Assembly: GCF_030816485.1 (NCBI RefSeq) | Contig: NZ_JAUSYC010000002.1 | Location: 1-64,000, forward strand | Direction of reading: 5' to 3' | DNA length: 64,000 nt | Source of the DNA: Arthrobacter sp. B1I2 | Lineage (GTDB): Bacteria > Actinomycetota > Actinomycetes > Actinomycetales > Micrococcaceae | Notes under the pieces: model-generated | Told to the model about the DNA's origin: nothing | The model's database searches: none | Seen by the model: only the letters and a program-made list of their open reading frames with translations | Part shown: one piece after another, positions 18,130 through 26,241 of the stretch | How the letters are laid out: every line of letters begins with the position of its first letter | How positions within the stretch are numbered: the stretch's first letter is position 1 | Translations under genes and position numbers: made by a program

Positions 18130-18642
18130 TTACGGGGTGGGCGGGATGAGTCGGTTGACCTTCCACGGGGCCTCCGGGCCGGTGCGAAGCAGCTGCAGGG
18201 TGTAGGTTCCGGCATCGGTGGGCACGGCTGCCATGACGCCATAGCCGTTGGCCTCATCGACCGTCAGTGTGGCAGTGCCGGTGACCCGCGTGGCGGGGAC
18301 ATAGGCCGGATCCACGGCGGAGTAGTCGGCGGTGGCCTGCGGCGTGAGCCAACGGGCGAGGCTGTTGGCCCACTGTTTGTCCTCCACGCCCGGGCGGGCG
18401 AAGTCCGCCATGGCCTTCTGGGCTGTGTCTACCGCGGCGTCTTTACTGGCCTGGTCCCAGCTGATGCCGATGGTGGCCGGCACGGTGCCGTCGGGGGCCT
18501 GCGGGCCGCTGCCCGCGCTCAGGGAGACCGGTGCAGAGGCCGTGGCGGCCGTGCTGGTCGCCGGGACCGGCGTGGTGTTCGCTGCCGGTGCGCAGGCCGT
18601 GCACAGCAGGACCACCGCGGTCAGTGCCAGGGATTTTTTCAC
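18130..18642 (-). CDS. Conjugation lipoprotein
   Basis: 170 residues with a lipoprotein signal: MKKSLALTAVVLLCTAC, lipidated Cys17. A Thr/Ser/Ala/Pro linker leads to a domain ending YTLQLLRTGPEAPWKVNRLIPPTP. The P-W-K-V ending and the preceding beta pattern resemble NTF2-like VirB8/TcpC domains, so this may be a second such module outside the membrane. The start overlaps the transglycosylase gene by 4 bp (ATGA), so the two are co-translated. Confidence 0.75.
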   Translation of the reverse strand: MKKSLALTAVVLLCTACAPAANTTPVPATSTAATASAPVSLSAGSGPQAPDGTVPATIGISWDQASKDAAVDTAQKAMADFARPGVEDKQWANSLARWLTPQATADYSAVDPAYVPATRVTGTATLTVDEANGYGVMAAVPTDAGTYTLQLLRTGPEAPWKVNRLIPPTP

Positions 18643-19715
18643 TTCTTCTCCTCTTGGGTAGGCAGATACAGGAAGGCTGACGGGACCGTGTTGCTGACCG
18701 TCCGGGTGTAGTAGTTGTGGTCATCCGGCGGCGGGTTGCCGTTGTAGCCCTCTTCGACGTAGGTCCCGTTGTCCTTGACTGCCTTGACCACGGCGACGTG
18801 GCCATAGGTCGGGTCCGCTCCCCCGGCCCCGGGCGCGTACCAAACGACCGCGCCAACCCGGGGAGTATTGCCGGTGGCCCAACCCTTGGCATCCCAACCG
18901 GCCTTCCACGCCAGCGCAGAACCCAACTTCTGACCGTCCGGGCGGAACGTGCCGTTGAGGAACTTGAACGGTGCGCCGGTGGAGCCCATCTGCTGGTTCA
19001 CCCGCCACAGGGCAAAGTCCACGCATTCGCGGTAGAACATGCCCAGCGGCGACGCCACCGCTGGGCCCGTACCGGCCTGCACCCAGGTCGGCGACTTCTT
19101 CCACGGGTAGTCATCCCCGGCGCCCGACTGCCCAGGCATAGCGCAGCCGCTCCCTTCCAGCGAGAACTTGCCGGTAGAGAGTGTTTGGACGATTTTTACG
19201 GCTTCGGGCCAGTACTTCTGGTAGTGGTACGGGTCCGCGTTGCGCTGGACCGTGTTGCCGGCAATGGTCGGCTCCAGCAGCTCCCAGCCATCCACCTTCT
19301 GCAGCGCCTTGATGAAGTTCGTCGCACTGATGGTCGGGTCCATCCGATCCGCGTACGATCCCCAGGCGCCGTCACGCTGCTGGAACAAACCGCGTGAATC
19401 CGGCCCGGCGGCGTCGCCACGGTCGAGAACACGCAGCCCCGACTCCCCCAGTGCCACCATGACACTGATCACCTGTCCCTTCACGGACAGGTTCAGAGCC
19501 CTACCGGCACCCATGATCGCCGCGGCATTCGTCAGCTGCTCCTCGCTGTAGCCATGGACTTTGATGTTCACATCGGTGACGGCAGAAACGGCCGGGCCAC
19601 AAGTAGCCGCGGTAGATTTCGGAGGGGTGAGCAGCACGAGCATGCTGAGTATCAGGCCAAAAAACAGTATCGGGGTGGCGGTGAGCGTAACCAGCGCAAA
19701 TGACCTTCCCCGCAT
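18639..19715 (-). CDS. Lytic transglycosylase plus CHAP peptidase, VirB1-like
   Basis: 358 residues from ATG 19715 (MRGRSFALVTL); another ATG six codons upstream (19733) is equally possible. One transmembrane helix (about 8-28) exports the rest. First domain: goose-lysozyme-like transglycosylase with ALGESGL (catalytic Glu) and DSRGLFQQRDGAWGS. Second domain: CHAP amidase with catalytic Cys in ECVDFALWRVN and His in YGHVAVVKAV. It should open the peptidoglycan for the transfer channel. It is the first gene of the conjugation operon, divergent from the winged-helix regulator. Confidence 0.9.
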   Translation of the reverse strand: MRGRSFALVTLTATPILFFGLILSMLVLLTPPKSTAATCGPAVSAVTDVNIKVHGYSEEQLTNAAAIMGAGRALNLSVKGQVISVMVALGESGLRVLDRGDAAGPDSRGLFQQRDGAWGSYADRMDPTISATNFIKALQKVDGWELLEPTIAGNTVQRNADPYHYQKYWPEAVKIVQTLSTGKFSLEGSGCAMPGQSGAGDDYPWKKSPTWVQAGTGPAVASPLGMFYRECVDFALWRVNQQMGSTGAPFKFLNGTFRPDGQKLGSALAWKAGWDAKGWATGNTPRVGAVVWYAPGAGGADPTYGHVAVVKAVKDNGTYVEEGYNGNPPPDDHNYYTRTVSNTVPSAFLYLPTQEEKK

Positions 19716-19942
19716 CAGCCCCGACCCCCGCATGGTCCGACTAACGTGAGGCCCGTGGCGTCCGTCTTCGTCACGAGGCCGGTGGTGGAAGGACAAGTGA
19801 CATCGCAGATGAGGCAAAGACGTTTCGGGCAGCTGTCTTGGCGATTCCACATAAAGAGGGTCGCGGGGACTCTTTTATTTAGCAATAGAGTGCGGCATGG
19901 ATAACCGTGATGATTCAATGAAAAGTCGGGCAGTATGGACGC
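19716..19942. promoter_or_regulatory. Divergent promoter region of the conjugation operon
   Basis: About 227 bp between the divergently transcribed conjugation operon and the winged-helix regulator. It holds an AT-rich core around 19869-19890 (CTCTTTTATTTAGCAATAG) suited to promoter elements. No clear palindromic operator was found by eye. Both transcription starts must lie here if the operon begins at 19.7 kb. Confidence 0.5.
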
Positions 19943-20257
19943 ATGCCCCGACTGATCCGTCCGAATCTTCCTCCAGATGTCGAAGCCGCAGTTAGATTCA
20001 TGGGCAACAGGGCCCAAGCGAAAGTCTTGAGGCAATTGGCTATTGTGGGTCCCGCGACTATCGGGCAACTCCAGGCTGATCTGGACATAGGCAGACCGAG
20101 CCTGAACCGGCATCTGGAAGCTCTTGAAGATGATGGTTTGATCGAAACTGATCCTCCGCGCGGTGCGCGCCAAGGCCGCGATGTCACCTATGCGGTGCGA
20201 CCAGCCAGGGTCCGAAACTTGGCGCGCGCATACTTCGACTATATCGAGGGACGCTGA
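19943..20257 (+). CDS. ArsR-like winged-helix regulator
   Basis: 104 residues. The helix-turn-helix reads RAQAKVLRQLAIVGPATIGQLQADLDIGRPSLNRHLEALEDDGLIETD and is followed by the wing (PRGARQGRDVTYAV). No metal-binding Cys set is present. Its position divergent from the first conjugation gene makes it the obvious candidate repressor of transfer. The small size leaves no separate sensor domain, so it may respond to dose or to a partner. Confidence 0.85.
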   Translation: MPRLIRPNLPPDVEAAVRFMGNRAQAKVLRQLAIVGPATIGQLQADLDIGRPSLNRHLEALEDDGLIETDPPRGARQGRDVTYAVRPARVRNLARAYFDYIEGR

Positions 20258-20304
20258 TCCCGACGCCTTGCTCTTGACAGCCATGTCACTACCCTAACAG
20301 GGAT

Positions 20305-20316
20305 GAAACATGTTTC
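20305..20316. promoter_or_regulatory. Palindromic operator GAAACATGTTTC, copy 1
   Basis: A perfect 12-bp palindrome just downstream of the XRE gene stop. The same palindrome, extended to 14 bp, lies at 23477-23490 in front of the first gene of this operon. Binding by the XRE protein encoded here is inference from the paired placement. Confidence 0.55.
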
Positions 20317-20321
20317 GAACG

Positions 20322-20780
20322 TTATTCAGGCTGTTCCGGATCAATTCTTTCAAGGGCATCGACTTCGTCGAGAAGAGCGTTGATGGCGTCTAGGGTTTTG
20401 ATGTCAATGTCGCCAAGAGTTCGAGCCGCGATGTTCTTCAGCTGGTTTCGTCGCATCTTCTTCAGAAGCTGAAGCTCCCTTTCAATGCGTTCTGGAAGTT
20501 CGCCGGTTTCATCTGTTAGGTATACCGGGTCAATCTCGAAAAACTTGGCGAGTGCAACCAGCGCCTCCGTGGGAACAACCTCGAGCGATTCACCGGACCG
20601 GATGCGCCACCACCGCGTCCTGGACAATTCGTATCCGTGTTGGCGGACGCCGGCCTGTATGTCCGAGAATTCGTACGGCTTGCCACCTTCGGCCACTACT
20701 ACGTCAAGCAGAAGATTCACCTTGCGAGCAAGAGTCTCCGCCTTTGCCAGCCGATCCCGGGCAGTATCACTGCCAGCCAT
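20322..20780 (-). CDS. XRE/Cro-type regulator of the ImmA cassette
   Basis: 152 residues. An N-terminal helix-turn-helix of the secondary-metabolism/virulence regulator type is followed by YELSRTRWWRIRSGESLEVVPTEALVALAKFFEIDPVYLTDETGELPERIE, the usual XRE plus DPxYLT ending, then a helical C-terminal half rich in Glu, Lys and Leu. The start overlaps the hydrolase gene end by 14 bp; GTAGGA precedes the ATG. ImmA-type proteases commonly cut XRE repressors, and an ImmA gene opens this operon, so this is the likely substrate and the likely binder of the GAAACATGTTTC sites. Confidence 0.85.
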   Translation of the reverse strand: MAGSDTARDRLAKAETLARKVNLLLDVVVAEGGKPYEFSDIQAGVRQHGYELSRTRWWRIRSGESLEVVPTEALVALAKFFEIDPVYLTDETGELPERIERELQLLKKMRRNQLKNIAARTLGDIDIKTLDAINALLDEVDALERIDPEQPE

Positions 20781-21960
20781 TTCCTACCCCATCCGAAAGT
20801 TCACCAGCTGACGTTGCAGCTTGAGCCTCAGCCCGGTCCGGTTGGAAAAAATTTCCAAACCAACAACGAACTGCCAAATCCCACCCTACCGGGTCTGCAT
20901 TCCACTCCTGCGTGTGGCCTGAACACTCGAAACCGACCAGTTTTACTTGTCCTGTGTGGGCCGCGGCGAAGCGGACAGAATCTTCGATGGGGACGGACCA
21001 GTCGTTTTTGTTGTGCAATATCAACACTGGAACGTCGGGCCTGCGGCCGAATCTGCTCGCGTCCGCTCTCCTGATGTCCAGTGGCTGGTGGAGGCCAGCC
21101 AGTCGGCACAATTGAGTTGAGGAAATTAAGGAGGTAACCACGGAACCGAGGAACCGTGGCCAGCCTTGGCGGTGGGCATTCGCACGGAAGGCTGCCTCCC
21201 AGTTCAGTACCGGAGACACCATCACGATACCTTTGATCATATTTGCCAACTCTGAACGGTGGAGAGCATTGAGAGCAATGGTCGCCCCAAGGGACCAGCC
21301 GAATATGATGCAGCTGTTTCCTCCCCGTTCTTTAACGACCTTGAGCGCGTCTTCAAGGTCGTGCCATTCAGACTCGCCCAAGTGAGAGCGGCCATCCTGC
21401 GACCTCGGCCCCTCACCATCGTTGCGGTAGGAAACGATCAGTGAGTTCAGACCTAGAGCACTTGCGCTTTCCACGCCTCGAAGTGTCTGGCGGCGATCAC
21501 TCCCCTGGCCGTGTACGTGAATTGCCCACAGGTCGTTTCCCTTATCGACGATCCATGCAGGAGCCGGACCTAGTCTGGTGGGCACCTCAGTTTCAAGGAA
21601 AGAGGAAGACGGCGTGGCGGCTACGATGCCGCTCCACCTGCAACGCGACTGCAATGACAATGCTATGGGCCGATAAAGAAGGCGACGCCGAACAGCCCCG
21701 TTTGTGGTAGCAAGCACTGGTCCTAAAACAGCCGGGTTATCTTGCCCAGCGATTTTTAGTCCAAAGGTCCCTGATGCAAGCGTGCGATTGGTGGCCCGAA
21801 GCTCGATTTCATCGTCATTTATCGCTAGGGGAACGATGTCATAGCGGGGTTTGTGTGTGGGAGAGACGGCCTTCCGTGCCGCCCATGCAAGCGTCGTCAG
21901 TGTCGCGCACGTTGCAGCAACCACTAATGTGGCGATAGCAGCAGTCATCTCGAGCGCCAC
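20767..21960 (-). CDS. Membrane-anchored alpha/beta hydrolase
   Basis: 397 residues. An N-terminal transmembrane helix (about 5-27) is followed by a beta-rich region and an alpha/beta-hydrolase fold: nucleophile elbow GWSLGA (about 222-227, Ser), acid in VLILHNKNDWSVP, His in FECSGHTQEWN. WAIHVHGQGSDRRQTLRG supplies the oxyanion-hole region. The Ser-Asp-His triad is complete, so it should be active, probably on a lipid, ester or peptide near the membrane. It overlaps the membrane-protein gene by 16 bp and the XRE gene by 14 bp. The substrate is unknown. Confidence 0.85.
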   Translation of the reverse strand: MALEMTAAIATLVVAATCATLTTLAWAARKAVSPTHKPRYDIVPLAINDDEIELRATNRTLASGTFGLKIAGQDNPAVLGPVLATTNGAVRRRLLYRPIALSLQSRCRWSGIVAATPSSSFLETEVPTRLGPAPAWIVDKGNDLWAIHVHGQGSDRRQTLRGVESASALGLNSLIVSYRNDGEGPRSQDGRSHLGESEWHDLEDALKVVKERGGNSCIIFGWSLGATIALNALHRSELANMIKGIVMVSPVLNWEAAFRANAHRQGWPRFLGSVVTSLISSTQLCRLAGLHQPLDIRRADASRFGRRPDVPVLILHNKNDWSVPIEDSVRFAAAHTGQVKLVGFECSGHTQEWNADPVGWDLAVRCWFGNFFQPDRAEAQAATSAGELSDGVGNGWQ

Positions 21961-22934
21961 GATTGCCGCTCGAGGTACCGGGTTGCCCTAGCCAGCTTGT
22001 CAAGTCCGTCTCTACCGATCCGTTTCCTCGATCCAGGATCCCTGACGAGAGAATCCTGGATCTCCACAATCATGCGGTGCAGCTCCCGCCGGCGTCGGTG
22101 CGGACGTTCGGGTACGACCGCGAAATCTAATGTCACCCCGGCATTTCCGGCGATGGCCAACTTCCAAACTGGGTCTAATTCAGCGAGCATGGAATTAATC
22201 CGTGAAGCCTCGTATATGGAGAGAATTTTGCGTCGTGCTGGCGGGAGTGCCAGCCCGGTGCAGAGCAGAGTAAAAGTTGCTGCGTTAAGTGCCCCATAGA
22301 GCCCACTGAGCTTGGCCATCGCCTGCAACTCGCCCAAGACATGCATCGTGTCAAGCGCTAGTACGTCGACCACTAGTAGGACAGCTGACAAGCAACCCAT
22401 ACCTACCAGTGCGAACGCCGTCTTGTAATTGCCAGTGCTCCAAGATTTGCGAAAGCGTAGGCAAGTCCAACCTGCCGCGGCCATCACTGCACCGATGTAT
22501 ACGTATTGGACCGCCGAATATAGGGCAGCGGCAGGCTGAGCCCCGTACTGCATCATGAAGGCTGTGGAAGTGATCGGGGCATCGATCAGGCTGAAAAAAG
22601 CAGCTGCAGCGGACGCGGCTACCATCACGCCGGATTTGCCCAGCACACGAGGCGACTTCGAATGTCCCAGTACAGGAAGGGGACGGGCAGCCCTGTGGAT
22701 GGCTCTTGCCAGAAAGTAGACACCAACCAAAAGCAGCACATTTGCACCGAGGTCGGCATAGTTCCGTCCATACAAGAGCTGATCAACGACCACATAAACG
22801 GAATCGACGTTGAAGATCAAGGAGATCGAGATGAGGACCGATGCCCAGAGGATGCTTGTGTCCTTTCCGGGGCGCCGGGTCACTACGACAACCACGCTGA
22901 GGGCGATCATCAGCGCTGCCGTGAAGATTTGCAC
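21945..22934 (-). CDS. MAB_1171c-type (DUF6545-like) seven-helix membrane protein
   Basis: 329 residues from a GTG that overlaps the ImmA stop (TAGTG). About seven transmembrane helices fill residues 1-235 (for example ALMIALSVVVVVTRR, VLISISLIFNVDSVY, NVLLLVGVYFLARAIHRA). A cytoplasmic C-terminal domain follows with PVWKLAIAGNAGV, RRRRELHRMIVEIQDSLVRD and GLDKLARATRYL. This layout and the W-K-L and R-R-x-x-E-I-x-D signatures match the actinobacterial MAB_1171c family, labelled a putative transporter but of unknown function. Such genes often pair with ImmA and XRE genes, as here. Confidence 0.8.
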   Translation of the reverse strand: MQIFTAALMIALSVVVVVTRRPGKDTSILWASVLISISLIFNVDSVYVVVDQLLYGRNYADLGANVLLLVGVYFLARAIHRAARPLPVLGHSKSPRVLGKSGVMVAASAAAAFFSLIDAPITSTAFMMQYGAQPAAALYSAVQYVYIGAVMAAAGWTCLRFRKSWSTGNYKTAFALVGMGCLSAVLLVVDVLALDTMHVLGELQAMAKLSGLYGALNAATFTLLCTGLALPPARRKILSIYEASRINSMLAELDPVWKLAIAGNAGVTLDFAVVPERPHRRRRELHRMIVEIQDSLVRDPGSRKRIGRDGLDKLARATRYLERQSWRSR

Positions 22935-23452
22935 TATCCGAAGACCTCCTCGAAAGCTCCTGGCTCTGTTGGAGTTCCCCTGAGCGCTTCTGCGATCAAA
23001 TCCGCCAGATACTCGGCCGTGGCCTCCTCCACTGTGCGAAATTCTGTTCGCATGAGCGCTCGACGTACAAGCTCGGGTGGCAAGCTCTGCAGACCTTCTA
23101 TTAGCAACACTCGGGCTGCGGAATTCGCATCATGCCCCAAGACCATGTGAGCGAGTTCATGGAGGATGAATTGCTGCCGCTGCAACTCCCAAGGAGTCGG
23201 AGGATGAAACACCCATTCCTGTCTCCTCCCCGGAACCCAGAGACCGCAGATGGCGGTGCCAAGCAATCTGTCGGTTGCCTTGATACGAATCCGACGGCCA
23301 CGGATTTCTTCGACGGCTCTTACGATCTGCTCAAGCGTAAGACCAGACGAAAGATTTAGGCTCTCGAAAGCCTTGAAGGCATCGCGGAACGCTTGCTCAG
23401 ACTGAGTTACTGACAAGGAACGCGGAGCTCGCGTCACTACAAGTTCCTTCAC
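22934..23452 (-). CDS. ImmA/IrrE-type metallo-endopeptidase
   Basis: 172 residues with the zinc motif HELAH in QQFILHELAHMVLGHDANS (HExxH) and a downstream TEFRTVEEATAEYLADLIAEAL that supplies the third ligand region (E-x-x-A). ImmA/IrrE proteins cut XRE repressors, relieving repression of mobile elements or stress genes. It opens a four-gene operon and is followed by the membrane protein with a 1-bp overlap. The 14-bp palindrome lies about 25 bp upstream of the start. Confidence 0.9.
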   Translation of the reverse strand: MKELVVTRAPRSLSVTQSEQAFRDAFKAFESLNLSSGLTLEQIVRAVEEIRGRRIRIKATDRLLGTAICGLWVPGRRQEWVFHPPTPWELQRQQFILHELAHMVLGHDANSAARVLLIEGLQSLPPELVRRALMRTEFRTVEEATAEYLADLIAEALRGTPTEPGAFEEVFG

Positions 23453-23476
23453 ATGGTTGTATCGACTAGGCTAGTC

Positions 23477-23490
23477 TGAAACATGTTTCA
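23477..23490. promoter_or_regulatory. Palindromic operator TGAAACATGTTTCA, copy 2
   Basis: A perfect 14-bp palindrome 25 bp upstream of the ImmA start, followed at once by a partial half (GACATGTTTT, 23491-23500). Its 12-bp core is identical to 20305-20316 at the other end of the operon. The location fits a repressor site over the promoter. Confidence 0.6.
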
Positions 23491-23685
23491 GACATGTTTT
23501 ACTGATGGCCATACAAAGACCACGGCAAATCGGGCCTACCTTACCAAGAGGGCACGACAGTCGCTTGTCACGAACGGAAGGGAAGCACTAATGCCATGTA
23601 CGCCTGGCACACCAGCATCGAGCCTTTGTCGGCCGGCTCATGCTGATGCGCTCGGACCTCTTGCAGTCGGCTGAAATATGAAGCC

Positions 23686-23763
23686 GTTTCCGTTTCAACA
23701 CGCCGAGGCTGTTTCTGTTTCAATGCCGAAGGGCGGAAGTCGTCGGTGGTAGTTTCAGTTTCA
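23686..23763 (+). repeat. Three direct repeats GTTTCNGTTTCA
   Basis: Copies at 23686-23697, 23711-23722 and 23752-23763, with one variable base in the middle and start-to-start spacings of 25 and 41 bp. They lie upstream of a small RHH-like gene and about 600 bp before rep. They could be that protein's operator or iterons of the replication origin. The half-site GTTTC is also the arm of the nearby GAAACATGTTTC palindromes, so cross-binding is possible. Confidence 0.6.
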
Positions 23764-23872
23764 GAGGAGCTGGATGGTCCAGCATTTCACTCCTTTAGGG
23801 CCGTTGAGTACTTGGCTCGACCACTCTATTGAAGTAAAGGCAGCCACGGCTGCCGAAGTTCAAAGGACAGGG

Positions 23873-24103
23873 ATGATGGCTCCAACTACTCGTACGGGCA
23901 GGCGCTCCAAAGGCGATCGCAAATTCGTCGGTTTCCGCATCGCTACTCCTAAGGCCGATGCAATGGAGGAAATTGCAAAAGCGGAGGGGTACCAGTACGT
24001 CAGCGACTGGCTGTCTGACGTGGTTGAGGAGCGCCTTGCCAACACCAGGCTTCACGCAATTCACCAGCAGGACGAGCTGCCACTCGGCCGCTTAGCCTCT
24101 TAA
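23873..24103 (+). CDS. Small RHH-like DNA-binding protein upstream of rep
   Basis: 76 residues from ATG 23873, chosen because AAAGGA lies 6 bp upstream; a longer frame from 23774 lacks a good site. It has a basic N-terminus (RTGRRSKGDRK), then a strand (FVGFRIATP) and two helices (KADAMEEIAKAEGYQYVSDWLSDVVEERLA), the ribbon-helix-helix layout of CopG/ParD/Arc proteins. The gene is preceded by three GTTTC repeats and ends in a strong terminator before rep. It is probably a copy-number or partition regulator. Confidence 0.6.
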   Translation: MMAPTTRTGRRSKGDRKFVGFRIATPKADAMEEIAKAEGYQYVSDWLSDVVEERLANTRLHAIHQQDELPLGRLAS

Positions 24104-24108
24104 AAGTT

Positions 24109-24133
24109 GAAGGCCCGCACGAGGCGGGCCTTC
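24109..24133. terminator. Terminator after the RHH-like gene
   Basis: A 10-bp GC-rich stem (GAAGGCCCGC with its complement) and a 5-nt loop, 5 bp after the stop codon and preceded by TTAAAAG. It separates this gene from rep. Confidence 0.75.
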
Positions 24134-24225
24134 GAAGCTTCTGATTCACGAACTGGGATGCTTGCCGGCGAACAGTCCGCGAATCGTTTGGAAGTCCTTT
24201 ACAGGGCTTCATTTGTGTAACAAAA

Positions 24226-24250
24226 CCGATCCGCCAAGATCGGCCCTTTT
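24226..24250 (+). promoter_or_regulatory. Short hairpin with T-tract upstream of rep
   Basis: CCGATC and GATCGG pair around a 6-nt loop and are followed by CCCTTTTC. It sits about 90 bp before the rep start, so it could be a terminator or an attenuator limiting Rep synthesis. Confidence 0.4.
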
Positions 24251-24337
24251 CATTGCCTGTCAGCAACTCTCCCCGAAAGGATTGTTCTCATCGTACATGG
24301 ACACCCATGTGCGTCGCCAGCCATATCTGAGTGTGGC

Positions 24338-26161
24338 GTGTCGCGCAACCTCTCCTCGTCATGCTCGCCAGCCGAAGCGTGGGCAGCCCTCGCTCCTGTT
24401 CTCGCAGGACAGCCAAGGGTCCGGCTTTCCAAGGACTCCGGAAAGACCTATCCGCAGAGATATGAACGGAACCTCACCGAGACACTCCCGTCTTTGCCCG
24501 CCGCCGTTCGGATCTTCGGCAAGGACGGCACCTGCGCGGCGATCTTCCTCGACTTCGATTCCTCGGTAGCAGGTACAGACTGGGTCCAGGCGGACGTCCG
24601 CGCGGTCCAGACCTGGCTGCATTCGGTGGGGGCCCGGTGGATTGAGGATTACTCCCCCAACGGCGGCCGCCACGTCTACGTCCCGCTGGCGCAGCGGGTC
24701 ACCTTCTCCGAAGCGCGTGATCTTGTCGAGGCGCTGGGCACCCGGTACCGGACCCTGGACAAGACCCCGCACCAGAACCTACTCCACGGCTGCATGCGAA
24801 CCCCCGGCTCACCGCACAAGCGAGGCGGCCACCAGGAACTGGCGATGAGCCTATCCATGGCCTACGACATCGCCCGCCGACCCAACAGCGCGGCGGTCTG
24901 GGCCGCTATGACCAAGGATCTTTCCGCCGAGATCAAAGCCGTCAGGGCACCCCGCCAGGAAGAGACCTTCACCCCGGCAACCTCGTCTGCACCCGTCGTG
25001 GACCATCCCGTGGGCCGCATGTCCCGGGCCATGCAGGTACTCGCCCAAACCGGCATGTACGACACCAGCCGGTACGCCTCAGACTCGGACGCGCGCCAGG
25101 CAGTCATCGTCGGCGCCGCGGCCGCCGGCCTCCAGCTCGTTGACGTGGAGCGCCGCATGCTCCAGGGAACCTGGCCTGGACTGGCCTCCTTCTACGCCCG
25201 GTACCCAACCCGGCACCGGCTCCCGGCCCTGCGCCGGGACTGGATGAAAGCCCTCAGCTACTTGAGCAAAAAGCCCGCAAAAACCGACCCGAATGACAGT
25301 GTCCGCAGATCCCCCACAAGCCAGCCAAATACACAGGCGGCAGGGGTAAAGGGGATCCCTCCAATTTCTAATCCCGATGCGGAGCATCGGTTCATCCGGA
25401 GCTGGCGAAATGCCCTGCGCATTAGGGAGGTGAACTACCAGGAGTCCAGGACAGGAATGGCACGACGGATGGTGCTTAGGGCGTTGGGCGAGGCAGCACA
25501 CATGACAGCTTCCCGGTTTATCGAATTCGGCGTCCGGTCCATCGCGGTCGCCACAGGCCTCGACCACACCACAGTCGGCCTCCACCTGCGGGAACTACGC
25601 GGCGAAAAGGATCCTCTAATCACCCTCGTTGAAGAAGCCCGTGGAACTAAGGGCGATCTTTACATGCTGACCGTTCCCGAAGAGCTGAAGGCAGCAGCCG
25701 AAGACGCCTCCTGGCAGAAAGGGAAGATCCACGCCCTGCGTCCGGTATTCCGGGAACTGGGGCTGCCGGCCGCCTTCGTCTACGAAGCCCTGGAACACTC
25801 CCCCGCCATGCCGACATCGGAAATTGTCCGTGCCACGCGGCTCTCCAGGTCCGCGGTGCACGAAGCCCTCGAAGTTCTTACGGCATGGAACCTGGTCGCC
25901 CGCGACGTCGGCAAGGCTTGGTCTGTCGTCACCACGACATCTTTGAGTCAGCTCGCTGAACAGTTCGGAGTCCTGGAGGCAGTGGCGGCGCAGGTGCAGA
26001 GGTATCGGACAGACCGGATCATCTGGCGGGAGTGGCTGGCCAAGAACGTCACCACCGTCGCCGAGCTCCTCTCCCCCGGTGAGGACTACCCGTGGCAGAT
26101 GTTCGAGGGACCGCCCGATGAGTGGTCACTGTCCGACATGGCCTTCAGACAATCGGCCTGA
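24338..26161 (+). CDS. Replication initiator with primase (AEP-like) domain
   Basis: 607 residues from GTG 24338. The N-terminal domain carries archaeo-eukaryotic-primase-like motifs: IFLDFDSS (acidic motif, about 69-76) and SPNGGRHVYVPL (106-117, the S-x-H type motif), then GCMRTPGSPHKRGG. The C-terminal third is helical with a winged-helix segment (MPTSEIVRATRLSRSAVHEALEVLTAWNLV). This primase plus winged-helix arrangement is that of large plasmid Rep proteins of actinobacteria. parA and its partner lie just downstream on the other strand. It probably binds an origin within 23.5-24.3 kb and makes the first primer. Rep function is inferred from domain and context. Confidence 0.78.
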   Translation: MSRNLSSSCSPAEAWAALAPVLAGQPRVRLSKDSGKTYPQRYERNLTETLPSLPAAVRIFGKDGTCAAIFLDFDSSVAGTDWVQADVRAVQTWLHSVGARWIEDYSPNGGRHVYVPLAQRVTFSEARDLVEALGTRYRTLDKTPHQNLLHGCMRTPGSPHKRGGHQELAMSLSMAYDIARRPNSAAVWAAMTKDLSAEIKAVRAPRQEETFTPATSSAPVVDHPVGRMSRAMQVLAQTGMYDTSRYASDSDARQAVIVGAAAAGLQLVDVERRMLQGTWPGLASFYARYPTRHRLPALRRDWMKALSYLSKKPAKTDPNDSVRRSPTSQPNTQAAGVKGIPPISNPDAEHRFIRSWRNALRIREVNYQESRTGMARRMVLRALGEAAHMTASRFIEFGVRSIAVATGLDHTTVGLHLRELRGEKDPLITLVEEARGTKGDLYMLTVPEELKAAAEDASWQKGKIHALRPVFRELGLPAAFVYEALEHSPAMPTSEIVRATRLSRSAVHEALEVLTAWNLVARDVGKAWSVVTTTSLSQLAEQFGVLEAVAAQVQRYRTDRIIWREWLAKNVTTVAELLSPGEDYPWQMFEGPPDEWSLSDMAFRQSA

Positions 26162-26186
26162 CCCTCCCCCCCAAGGGCAAAGGAAA

Positions 26187-26226
26187 GCCATGCTTTCATG
26201 CATGAATGAATGCACGAAAGCATGGC
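26187..26226. repeat. Centromere-like palindrome downstream of parAB
   Basis: An inverted repeat with 11-bp arms GCCATGCTTTC (26187-26197) and GAAAGCATGGC (26216-26226) enclosing TTCATGCATGAA (26195-26206). The inner palindrome is identical to sites at 27645, 28105 and 28322 on the other side of parAB, so the locus is flanked by the same element. Confidence 0.7.
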
Positions 26227-26241
26227 CGGCGAAATGCGGGG

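Noticed and set aside
18084..18257. N-terminal extension of the ParA-like protein by 58 residues
   Set aside because: It lies inside the upstream lipoprotein gene in another frame and is low-complexity; ATG 18083 is the better start.
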